Shown in pieces: positions 16,389-23,244 of a DNA stretch of 64,000 bases. The translations under genes were made by a program, and so were the position numbers. Within the stretch, counting starts at the first letter, position 1, and every line of letters begins with the position of its first letter. Origin of the DNA: CAVDRM01 sp963611355 (lineage in GTDB: Bacteria; Bacillota; Clostridia; Christensenellales; Aristaeellaceae); NCBI GenBank assembly GCA_963611355.1, contig CAVDRM010000001.1, forward strand, positions 1 through 64,000, read 5' to 3'. The notes below the pieces were generated by a model, which ran no database searches, had not been told where the DNA came from, and saw nothing but the letters and a program-made list of their open reading frames with translations.

Positions 16389-17285
16389 TTGAAAAAAACT
16401 GTATTGGGTTGGGGTGTCGCTTATGGGGTCGTATTGATGGCATTTACGGTCTATCTGCTGCTGGACACCTTCGTCATCACACGAACATATTCCATGGCCG
16501 AAAGCGGCTATTCTGAAGGATATGCCGCCGCTGAAGCCGAGCCTTTGTCACTTGTCGGCATTCTCCATGAATATGACGATGGTGACATTGCCGTTACCGT
16601 AACGGCTTATCGCGGCTTTGATTCTGATATTTATGTCGCGGAGATTCAGCTGTCCTCTCCGTCACAGCTGAAAACGGCCTTGGCAAAGGATGCTTACGGC
16701 AAAAATATTAAGGAACAGCCTTCTGTGATGGCCGAGCGAAACAAGGCGATTCTTGCCATCAACGGCGATTATTACGGGGCGCAGGAAAGGGGCTATGTCC
16801 TCCGCAATGGTGTAATTTACCGTACAGCCCGCTCAAAGGGTCAGAAGGATCTGGTCATCTATCGGGACGGAGCTTTCGGTATCATCAATGAGCAGGAGAC
16901 GTCGCTGCAATCCCTGCTGGAGGACGGCGCTGTGCAAGTGCTTTCATTCGGACCTGCGCTTGTCGAAAACGGCGAGGTGGCCGTGCGGCAAAATGAGCTG
17001 CGCGGCAAGGATAAGACGCGTAATCCGCGCACAGCTATCGCTCACACGGATGATCTTCATTATCTGTTTGTTGTTGCGGACGGTCGCACAGAAGCCAGCG
17101 ATGGCTTAACGATTCCGGAATTGGCGGAAGTCATGACGTATTTTGATGTGGAAATTGCCTACAACTTAGATGGCGGCGGTTCGTCCTGCATGGTTTTTAA
17201 GGGTGAAATCGTTAATTGTCCGACAGCTACCGGAGACAGAACAAAAGAACGCGAGGTGAGCGACATTGTCTACATCGGCCGATAA
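16389..17285 (+). CDS. Membrane-anchored phosphodiester glycosidase (NAGPA-domain) protein
   Basis: A 298-residue protein with one N-terminal transmembrane helix (VLGWGVAYGVVLMAFTVYLL) and an external PF09992 domain: ILAINGDYYGAQ, VLRNGVIYR, SFGPALVENG, RNPRTAIAH, FVVADGR and NLDGGGSSCMV. Family members cleave or bind sugar phosphodiesters (human uncovering enzyme, bacterial teichoic-type linkages). TTG 16389 is chosen as the start: AAGGAGG at 16374-16380 is eight bases upstream, whereas the ATG at 16371 lies before that site and could not use it. It is the fourth gene of the cluster. Confidence 0.85.
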   Translation: MKKTVLGWGVAYGVVLMAFTVYLLLDTFVITRTYSMAESGYSEGYAAAEAEPLSLVGILHEYDDGDIAVTVTAYRGFDSDIYVAEIQLSSPSQLKTALAKDAYGKNIKEQPSVMAERNKAILAINGDYYGAQERGYVLRNGVIYRTARSKGQKDLVIYRDGAFGIINEQETSLQSLLEDGAVQVLSFGPALVENGEVAVRQNELRGKDKTRNPRTAIAHTDDLHYLFVVADGRTEASDGLTIPELAEVMTYFDVEIAYNLDGGGSSCMVFKGEIVNCPTATGDRTKEREVSDIVYIGR

Positions 17286-17700
17286 TTCACGACCATTAAA
17301 AATCGCACTGGTCTATTTAATCGCAGCTGTTTTTTGCGCAATATTCGGTGCGGTTTACGAATTGTTCAGCTATGAGGTTTATTCGTATTTCATGCTCTAT
17401 GCATTTGCTTTTCCGTTATGCGGCGGTACATTGCCGTACTTGATTTACAGTTTATTTTCAGGGCTAATCATTCCGAGCCGGTTTGACCGCTTGCTCGGAC
17501 ACGCCGGAATCGCAACGCTGACGACCGGCAGTATCATTTCCGGTGTTCTGGAAATATACGGAACAACCAATTTGCTGACAGGCATATATTGGTTTACCGG
17601 CAGTTTGCTTTGCCTTTGCTTTGTTTTCAGAATCTTCGGCTGTTTTATTCGGGGCGATGCAGATAGCAGGATCAGCGCGGAACAATCGGTTAATCGTTAA
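17266..17700 (+). CDS. Small multi-pass membrane protein, unknown function
   Basis: A 144-residue protein starting at a TTG inside the end of the glycosidase gene (20-base overlap, GAGGTGAG upstream). It has about four hydrophobic helices (LVYLIAAVFCAIFGAVYELF, YFMLYAFAFPLCGGTLPYLI, a middle GIATLTTGSIISGVLEIY, FTGSLLCLCFVFRIFGCFI). No domain is recognised. The tight overlap argues for translational coupling and a shared job with the cluster, possibly as a membrane partner of the glycosidase or DUF4956 protein. About 105 bases with no visible feature separate it from the converging queH. Confidence 0.7.
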   Translation: MSTSADNSRPLKIALVYLIAAVFCAIFGAVYELFSYEVYSYFMLYAFAFPLCGGTLPYLIYSLFSGLIIPSRFDRLLGHAGIATLTTGSIISGVLEIYGTTNLLTGIYWFTGSLLCLCFVFRIFGCFIRGDADSRISAEQSVNR

Positions 17701-17805
17701 TTCTATTCACAGAAAAAACAGCGGCGTATTTTCTGATTTGCCGAACCGAACGCAGGTGGCTCGAAGACACGGCAGAATTGAGGGCGGCGCTAAGCAACCG
17801 TGGTG

Positions 17806-18435
17806 TTACTTTAATTTTTCCTCCGCCTGCCGCTTGGAATAAATGCAGCCGCAGTAATTTTGGCGGTACAGATGGTAGACGGCCGACAGACGAATGGAAC
17901 GCAGATAGCCGTCATTCTTCTTGAAATCAGAAAATAGATACTCTACGCCGTATTGCTCCGCCAGTTCGCCGCCAAGCGCGTTTAGCTTGGCGGCATTTTT
18001 ATAAGGGCTGACCGACAGCGTGGTCGTAAAGTAGTCAAAGTTCTGCGTCTTGGCGACCCGCGCCGTTTCCTCCAGCCGAAGGCGATAACAGGCAAAGCAC
18101 CGCGCTCCGCCCTCCGGCACATCCTCCAATCCTTCGGCAAGCGCATTGAATTTTTCCGCGTCATACGCGCCGACCAGCACCGCCGGCCGCTTGGGAAGCG
18201 GCATTTCGCAGGTCAGCCGTTTCAGCTCGCGCACACGCTTTTCAAACTCCTCATAGGGCGAAATATTGGGGTTATAGTTATAGCACGTCACATCAAAATG
18301 GGCGCACAGATATTCCAGCACCGAGCTGGAGCAGGGCGCACAGCAAACATGCAGAAGCAGACGCGGGCGCTTGCCCGCCGCCTCTTCCCTGCGCACAATA
18401 TCCTCCATGACGCGTTGATAATTGACCGTCCGCAA
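17806..18435 (-). CDS. queH: Epoxyqueuosine reductase QueH
   Basis: Catalyses the last step of queuosine tRNA modification; QueH (DUF208) replaces the cobalamin enzyme QueG in many anaerobes. The 209-residue sequence has the cysteine motif HVCCAPC (Cys31, 32, 35), YNYNPNISPYEEFEKR, the second cysteine set GARCFACYRLRL, FTTTLSVSPYKN and the closing YCGCIYS. These cysteines bind an iron-sulfur cluster and a second iron. Translation seems to start at TTG 18435, seven bases after GGGAGGGG. It diverges from the nadD-yqeK gene. Confidence 0.93.
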   Translation of the reverse strand: MRTVNYQRVMEDIVRREEAAGKRPRLLLHVCCAPCSSSVLEYLCAHFDVTCYNYNPNISPYEEFEKRVRELKRLTCEMPLPKRPAVLVGAYDAEKFNALAEGLEDVPEGGARCFACYRLRLEETARVAKTQNFDYFTTTLSVSPYKNAAKLNALGGELAEQYGVEYLFSDFKKNDGYLRSIRLSAVYHLYRQNYCGCIYSKRQAEEKLK

Positions 18436-18513
18436 GCCTTATCCCCTCCCTATGAGGCTTTATATTCAACGATTTCCTGCCGAATTCCTGCCTTCTTTTT
18501 CCGGAAAATCCTC

Positions 18514-18542
18514 TTTTCATCGCGCCTAAAATGCTGTATAAT
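18514..18542 (+). promoter_or_regulatory. Promoter of nadD-yqeK
   Basis: TATAAT at 18537-18542 with TTTTCA at 18514-18519, 17-base spacer. The predicted leader is short, about 13 bases, containing GGGAG before ATG 18562; the short leader rules out the upstream ATGs at 18541 and 18547 as starts. Confidence 0.6.
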
Positions 18543-18561
18543 GTTTATGGGAGATGAAAAA

Positions 18562-19689
18562 ATGCGTCTTGGAATCTTTCTGGGTATGTTCGATCCGATT
18601 CATCGCGGGCATTTGGCTGTGGCTGCAGCCGCACTGGGGCAGGGCATATCCGAGGTGATTCTGACACCGCTCGCCGCGCCTTTAAGCGGCGGAAAGGGCT
18701 TTGCGTCCGGCGCAGACCGGCTGCAGATGTGCCGTCTCGCCATCGGCAATACAAAACACCTGCATGTGTCTCCCTGCGCGCTGGACGAAGCACGCCCTTT
18801 GGCGGAGGTTGTGTCGGATATTCGATGCACCTTTCATGCGGAAGCTGCCACGCTGATTGTGGACAGCCGCCGCCTTTATGACCTGGTCAGCCGAAACGAC
18901 CGTCTGAACGAGCTGTGCGATGTGCTGTGTTATCCCTGTCTCCCAACGGAAAGCATTGCCTCCGGCTGGCGGATTCAGGAGCTGAGCATGCCCGGCGAAT
19001 TGGCTGATTCGGCAAAAATCCGTGCCCGCCTCGCCCGCTATGAGGATGCACAGGAGCTTTTTTCCGAGGAAGCCGCCTACATTGCCGAAAACGGTCTGTA
19101 TCACGATGCCGCCCTTTTATCCGTGCGCAAACGCATGAATGAAAAGCGCTTCCGCCACACCTTGGGTGTTCGGCATGAGGCCGTCCGTCTTGCCCTGCTG
19201 CACGACATTTCCATGCAAAAGGCGGCTCAGGCAGCTATGCTGCATGACTGTGCAAAGTGTCTCCCCTTTTATGAAATGCTGCGTTTGGCGCAGGATGCAG
19301 GCATCACTGACAGCAATGTGCTGTCCTCCCCCGCCATGCTGCACGGTCCTGTCTCCGCCTACCTTGCGCGGACGGAATACGGCGTCACGGATGCGGATGT
19401 GCTGAATGCCATCACCTATCACACCGTCGGTCGGGCACACATGACCGCCTTGGAATTGTGCATTTTTGTTTCTGATGCGACCGAGCCGGGACGTGAGCAT
19501 TATCCCGGCCTTAAACGTCTGCGGAAGTTGTCCGAGCAAAGTCTTCCTGCCGCCGCGCTGCTTTCCTTAAATCTGACCAAGAATCATGTTTTATCCAATG
19601 GCGGCACATTCAACCGCCTGTCCGAAGCGACCGCCGCATGGCTGCAAACCGTTGTTCCGGCAGCGCTGCTGCCGCTGACAAAGCCATAA
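18562..19689 (+). CDS. nadD-yqeK: NadD-YqeK fusion: nicotinate-nucleotide adenylyltransferase and HD phosphohydrolase
   Basis: A 375-residue fusion of two genes that normally sit side by side. The N-terminal half has the nucleotidyltransferase motif GMFDPIHRGHL and a late ELADSAKIRARL in the place of ISSTxIR; the usual PPHK segment is replaced by PLAAPLSGGKGF, so the NadD half is divergent. The C-terminal half (from about residue 195) is YqeK: FRHTLGVRHE, MLHDCAK, HGPVSAYLA, AITYHTVG and SDATEPGREHYPG, all HD-domain metal ligands present. YqeK hydrolyses Ap4A. Next comes rsfS after 54 bases, the standard order. Whether the NadD half still makes deamido-NAD is uncertain. Confidence 0.85.
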   Translation: MRLGIFLGMFDPIHRGHLAVAAAALGQGISEVILTPLAAPLSGGKGFASGADRLQMCRLAIGNTKHLHVSPCALDEARPLAEVVSDIRCTFHAEAATLIVDSRRLYDLVSRNDRLNELCDVLCYPCLPTESIASGWRIQELSMPGELADSAKIRARLARYEDAQELFSEEAAYIAENGLYHDAALLSVRKRMNEKRFRHTLGVRHEAVRLALLHDISMQKAAQAAMLHDCAKCLPFYEMLRLAQDAGITDSNVLSSPAMLHGPVSAYLARTEYGVTDADVLNAITYHTVGRAHMTALELCIFVSDATEPGREHYPGLKRLRKLSEQSLPAAALLSLNLTKNHVLSNGGTFNRLSEATAAWLQTVVPAALLPLTKP

Positions 19690-19743
19690 AACCGTTAGGA
19701 TATATTGTCAAAGACTCATCAATATAAAAAAAGGAGGCATCCC

Positions 19744-20112
19744 ATGGAACATCTCATCCTCGCTCAGCAGATCGCCAAGGTTTTAAGCGACAAGAAGGCG
19801 CAGAACATCGTCATTCTGAATGTCGGCCATCTGACCGTCATCACGGACTATATGGTCATTGCCACCGGCCGCTCCGTTCTTCAAACACGGGCGCTTGCGG
19901 AAGAGGTGGACGACAAAATGGCACAGGCGGGCATTCCGCTGCGCTCCCGCGAGGGGCTTCAGGAGGGTCGCTGGATTGTTCTGGACTACGGCACGGTGCT
20001 TGTGCATATTTTCCATCCCGATGACCGCGAGCATTACAACCTTGAACGCCTCTGGGCGGATGGCACAAACAGCATCCCGCTGCCGCCGGATACCGATGGG
20101 GACGAGGCATGA
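19744..20112 (+). CDS. rsfS: Ribosomal silencing factor RsfS
   Basis: Binds L14 on the 50S subunit and prevents joining with 30S in starvation. The 122-residue product shows the family core NIVILNVGHLTVITDYMVIATGRS, VDDKMAQAG, EGLQEGRWIVLDYGTVLVHIF and YNLERLWAD. ATG 19744 follows AAGGAGG by seven bases. It comes after nadD-yqeK as usual and overlaps the next gene by four bases. Confidence 0.95.
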   Translation: MEHLILAQQIAKVLSDKKAQNIVILNVGHLTVITDYMVIATGRSVLQTRALAEEVDDKMAQAGIPLRSREGLQEGRWIVLDYGTVLVHIFHPDDREHYNLERLWADGTNSIPLPPDTDGDEA

Positions 20113-20462
20113 ACATCCAAATCTACTTTTTTAAGAAAAACTTTGATGTGCAGAAGGCCGAGCGCTTCTTCAAAGAACGCAGGATTTCATATCAGCTGGT
20201 GGATATGAAAAAGCACGCGCCCGGTCTTAAAGAATTAGAGATCTTTGCCTGCGCCGCCGGCGGCGCGTACCGGCTTGTGGACAGGAACAATATTGCCGCT
20301 CTGTCGCATCCCGTTGCGCATACCGATGATGCCCGGCGCATTATAGAATACCTTGCGGAATGCCCGCAATTCATGCTTACCCCCGTCGTCCGCAACGGCC
20401 GTCAGGCCACCGTCGGCTCGGCGGATGAAAAGGCGTGGGGAGAATGGGTGAAGCAAGGGTAA
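20109..20462 (+). CDS. ArsC/Spx-family protein lacking the active-site cysteines
   Basis: A 117-residue thioredoxin-fold protein of the arsenate-reductase-like YffB/Spx family (IQIYFFKKNFDVQKAERFF, YQLVDMKKHAPGLKEL, YRLVDRNNIA, TPVVRNGRQATVGSADE). In family members the first loop carries Cys or CxxC after the first strand; here that place reads FKKNFDVQK with no cysteine. The only cysteines are Cys40 and one in ECPQF, neither at the expected site. It is thus unlikely to be an arsenate reductase and may be a binding or regulatory protein. It overlaps rsfS by four bases. Confidence 0.75.
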   Translation: MNIQIYFFKKNFDVQKAERFFKERRISYQLVDMKKHAPGLKELEIFACAAGGAYRLVDRNNIAALSHPVAHTDDARRIIEYLAECPQFMLTPVVRNGRQATVGSADEKAWGEWVKQG

Positions 20463-20570
20463 AGAGCAGCGTTTTTGCAGGTAATGTCTGCATTCAAAAT
20501 AATCGGAGAGGACAATCTCTGCACCGTATATCGTTTTCTAATCGCTGATCAATAATTTTCTGATGAAAGT

Positions 20571-20611
20571 GCGAGAGGAGATTCTTTGCGGGGCAAAGAA
20601 TCTCCTCTCGC
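20571..20611. terminator. Perfect 19-bp hairpin between convergent genes
   Basis: GCGAGAGGAGATTCTTTGC at 20571-20589 pairs without a mismatch with 20593-20611 around a three-base loop. Neither side has a strong T-run. Its place between the 3' ends of the ArsC-like and EamA genes suggests a bidirectional terminator or mRNA-end protector. Confidence 0.6.
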
Positions 20612-20629
20612 ATATACATATCTGCTGCA

Positions 20630-21043
20630 TCACAGAATCATCACAAAAGTTCCTGCGGCAATCAGCGCAATGCCGATGGCTGATTTGACCGTGATTTGCT
20701 CATGCAGAAATAAGGCGGCGAACACGATGGTCAGCACAATGCTGAATTTATCAATCGGCACGACCTTAGACACCTCGCCAAGCTGGATGGCCTTATAATA
20801 GCACAGCCAGGATGCGCCGGTCGCCAGACCGGACAAAATAAGAAACAGCCAGCTTCTTTGGCTAATGGAGCTTAACCCCTTCTGCGCATTCGTAAGAAAT
20901 ACGATGCCCCACGACATCACCAGCGCGACCGCCGTGCGCACAGCCGTTGCCAGATTGGAATTCACGCCCTCGATGCCGACCTTGGCCAGAATGGACGTTG
21001 CCGCTGCAAACACGGAGGATAAGACCGCAAGTGCTGCCCACAT
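20630..21043 (-). CDS. EamA-family (DMT) small transporter
   Basis: A 137-residue protein with four or more transmembrane helices (AALAVLSSVFAAATSILAKVGI, VRTAVALVMSWGIVFLTNA, SWLFLILSGLATGASWLCYYKAI, SIVLTIVFAALFLHEQI, GIALIAAGTFVMIL). It is half the length of a classic ten-helix EamA exporter, as in single-domain members that work as dimers. ATG 21043 is used because AAAGGAG precedes it by 10 bases; an ATG overlapping the ribosome site opens another frame. The substrate is unknown; drug/metabolite exporters of this family move amino acids, sugars or polyamines. Confidence 0.8.
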   Translation of the reverse strand: MWAALAVLSSVFAAATSILAKVGIEGVNSNLATAVRTAVALVMSWGIVFLTNAQKGLSSISQRSWLFLILSGLATGASWLCYYKAIQLGEVSKVVPIDKFSIVLTIVFAALFLHEQITVKSAIGIALIAAGTFVMIL

Positions 21044-21171
21044 GGACACTCATCTCCTTTTAAATCGTTCTTCAGCGCCTATTATAGCCTTCCCCTGCGC
21101 TTTTGTAAAGCGTAAGCCTCCGTCTTAACGCTCAGCTTTTCACAGCTTTAACCTTTTATTTTTCTACCCCC

Positions 21172-21200
21172 TTGACAAGCGGAATGCAGCGTGCTATGAT
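21172..21200 (+). promoter_or_regulatory. Promoter of the rrf2-iscS-iscU operon
   Basis: TTGACA at 21172-21177, 17-base spacer, TATGAT at 21195-21200, close to consensus. The predicted start near 21207 falls just before the inverted repeat at 21209. Confidence 0.8.
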
Positions 21201-21208
21201 TTCATCGC

Positions 21209-21233
21209 AATCCCGATAAAAAAAGTCGGGATT
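21209..21233 (+). promoter_or_regulatory. Inverted repeat, probable Rrf2/IscR operator
   Basis: AATCCCGA at 21209-21216 and TCGGGATT at 21226-21233 are perfect inverted arms nine bases apart, directly downstream of the predicted transcription start and upstream of the ribosome site. CCCGA arms around an A/T-rich centre resemble IscR-type sites. Autorepression by the encoded Rrf2 protein is inferred. It could instead be a short RNA hairpin in the leader. Confidence 0.55.
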
Positions 21234-21248
21234 GAAGGAGGAACAGTC

Positions 21249-21671
21249 TTGAAGCTCTCCACACGAGGAAAGTACGGGCTGTATGCAATGGTGTTTTTGG
21301 CTCAGAAAGCTGGAAATGGGCCCCAGCCGCTCAAGGAAATTGCTCAGCTCGGTCTTCCGGAAAACTATTTGGAACAGCTCTTAGGCGCGCTTCGCCGCGC
21401 CGGGCTTGTGCGGACAGTCCGCGGGGCGCAGGGCGGCTATGAGCTGGCCAAAGAGCCGAAGAGCATCACCGTAGGCAACATCATTGATGCGATGGAAGGG
21501 CCGCTGGCACTGTCCGAATGCTTGGAGCCGGGACGCGAGGCTGCCTGTCCGCGCTGTGAGGGCTGCCGAACGCGCACCGTCTGGGAGTACCTCACGGAAC
21601 AAATCAACAATCTGCTGGACAGCATCACTTTGGAAGATATGCTCTCCGGCAACATAAAAGGAGACCTGTGA
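21249..21671 (+). CDS. Rrf2-family transcriptional regulator, IscR-like
   Basis: A 140-residue winged-helix protein. The DNA-binding part is MKLSTRGKYGLYAMVFLA followed by the GLPENYLEQLLGALRRAGLV helix and the wing GAQGGYEL. Three closely spaced cysteines in the C-terminal region (CLEPGREAACPRCEGC) resemble the iron-sulfur ligands of IscR. It starts at TTG 21249 after GGAGG. It heads an operon with a cysteine desulfurase and a scaffold protein and probably represses it when clusters are plentiful. Confidence 0.92.
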   Translation: MKLSTRGKYGLYAMVFLAQKAGNGPQPLKEIAQLGLPENYLEQLLGALRRAGLVRTVRGAQGGYELAKEPKSITVGNIIDAMEGPLALSECLEPGREAACPRCEGCRTRTVWEYLTEQINNLLDSITLEDMLSGNIKGDL

Positions 21672-21672
21672 C

Positions 21673-22860
21673 ATGGATAGAATTTACATGGATAACGCCG
21701 GCACAACCTGCGTCGCGCCTGAGGTCGTTGAGGCCATGCTGCCCTATTTCACCGAATGCTACGGCAACGCCTCCAGCATTCACGGCACGGGGCGGGATGC
21801 CCGCCGTGCCTTGGAGGATGCCCGTAAGCGCGTCGCCGCCTGCATCGGCGCAAAGCCAAACGAGATTTACTTCACCTGCGGCGGCTCGGAAAGCGACAAC
21901 TGGGCGCTCAAGGGGTTTGCCTACGCCAATCGCCGCAAGGGAAATCATATTATTACTTCCGCCATCGAGCATCATGCCATCCTGCATACCTGCGAATTTC
22001 TGAAGACGCAGGGCTTTGACGTGACCTATGTGCCGGTCGATGCATACGGCCGCGTATCGCCCGCAGATGTGGAAAAGGCCATCACCGACCAAACCATACT
22101 GATTTCTGTCATGGCCGCCAACAATGAAATCGGTACGATTGAGCCTGTCAAGGAAATCGCTGCGGTCGCTCATGCTCATAAGATCACCTTTCACACCGAT
22201 GCGGTACAGGCGATGGGCGCGATTCCCGTCAATGTCAACGATTGGGATGTGGATATGCTGTCCATGTCCGCGCACAAATTCCACGGTCCGAAAGGCGTTG
22301 GCGCGCTGTACATCCGTCAGGGCGTCCGCATGGAAAATTTCATGCACGGCGGCGCACAGGAGCGCGGCAAGCGTGCCTCCACGGAAAATGTGCCGGGCAT
22401 CGTCGGCATGGCCGTTGCGCTGGAGCGGGCTGTCAAGCATCAGCCGGAGACCGCGGAACGCCTTTCCCGCCTGCGTGACAAGCTGATTCACGGCATCCTG
22501 ACCACCATCCCCTATACGAGGCTGAACGGCCACTCGACCGAGCGTCTGCCCGGCAATGTCAATGTCTCCGTCCTCTATATCGAGGGTGAGGGTCTGCTCC
22601 TGCGGCTGGATGTGGAAGGCAGCATTGCGGCCTCCTCCGGATCTGCCTGCACCTCCGGCTCGCTTGACCCAAGCCATGTCTTGCTGGCCATCGGCCTGCC
22701 GCACGAGGTTGCGCACGGCAGTCTGCGCCTGTCTCTGTCCGATATCAACACCGAGGAGGAGGTGGACGAGGTGCTGCGCGTGCTGCCCGGCATCGTTCAA
22801 AAGCTGCGCGATATGTCTCCTGTCTATCAGGACGCAATGAAGGAAAAGGAAGGTAAATAA
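21673..22860 (+). CDS. iscS: Cysteine desulfurase (NifS/IscS type)
   Basis: A PLP enzyme that removes sulfur from cysteine for iron-sulfur cluster assembly. The 395-residue protein has the PLP lysine Lys202 in SAHKFHGPKG, the ITSAIEHHAIL motif, VSVMAANNEIGTIEPV-like segment and the active-site loop cysteine Cys326 in SSGSACTSG. It starts one base after the rrf2 stop codon and precedes the scaffold gene by three bases. Group I (NifS/IscS-like) loop length fits. Confidence 0.95.
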   Translation: MDRIYMDNAGTTCVAPEVVEAMLPYFTECYGNASSIHGTGRDARRALEDARKRVAACIGAKPNEIYFTCGGSESDNWALKGFAYANRRKGNHIITSAIEHHAILHTCEFLKTQGFDVTYVPVDAYGRVSPADVEKAITDQTILISVMAANNEIGTIEPVKEIAAVAHAHKITFHTDAVQAMGAIPVNVNDWDVDMLSMSAHKFHGPKGVGALYIRQGVRMENFMHGGAQERGKRASTENVPGIVGMAVALERAVKHQPETAERLSRLRDKLIHGILTTIPYTRLNGHSTERLPGNVNVSVLYIEGEGLLLRLDVEGSIAASSGSACTSGSLDPSHVLLAIGLPHEVAHGSLRLSLSDINTEEEVDEVLRVLPGIVQKLRDMSPVYQDAMKEKEGK

Positions 22861-22863
22861 ATT

Positions 22864-23244
22864 ATGTACAGCGAAAAAGTGATGGATCATTTTTCCAATC
22901 CCCGCAATGTAGGCGAAATCGAAAACGCGGACGGCGTTGGCACGGTCGGCAACGCCAAGTGCGGCGACATCATGCGGATGTTCCTGAAGGTGGATAACGG
23001 CATCATCACCGATGTCAAGTTCAAGACCTTCGGCTGCGGCGCGGCCATTGCCACCTCCTCCATGGCAACGGAAATGGTGAAGGGAAAGACGCTGAAGGAA
23101 GCGCTGAAGCTGACCAATCAGGCGGTTGCCGAGGCGTTGGACGGCCTTCCGCCCGTTAAAATGCACTGCTCCATGCTGGCTGAGCAAGCCATCCATGCCG
23201 CTGTGGACGATTACATGAAGAAGCATCCCGACGAGGTCATTTAA
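22864..23244 (+). CDS. iscU: Iron-sulfur scaffold protein (NifU/IscU N-terminal type)
   Basis: A 126-residue scaffold with the three conserved cysteines Cys33 (AKCGD), Cys58 (FGCGAAIA) and Cys102 (MHCSMLA), plus Asp35. MYSEKVMDHFSNPRNVG is the typical family start. Clusters are built here with sulfur from the preceding desulfurase. The final stop codon overlaps the start of hflX by one base, tying the two genes together. Confidence 0.95.
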   Translation: MYSEKVMDHFSNPRNVGEIENADGVGTVGNAKCGDIMRMFLKVDNGIITDVKFKTFGCGAAIATSSMATEMVKGKTLKEALKLTNQAVAEALDGLPPVKMHCSMLAEQAIHAAVDDYMKKHPDEVI

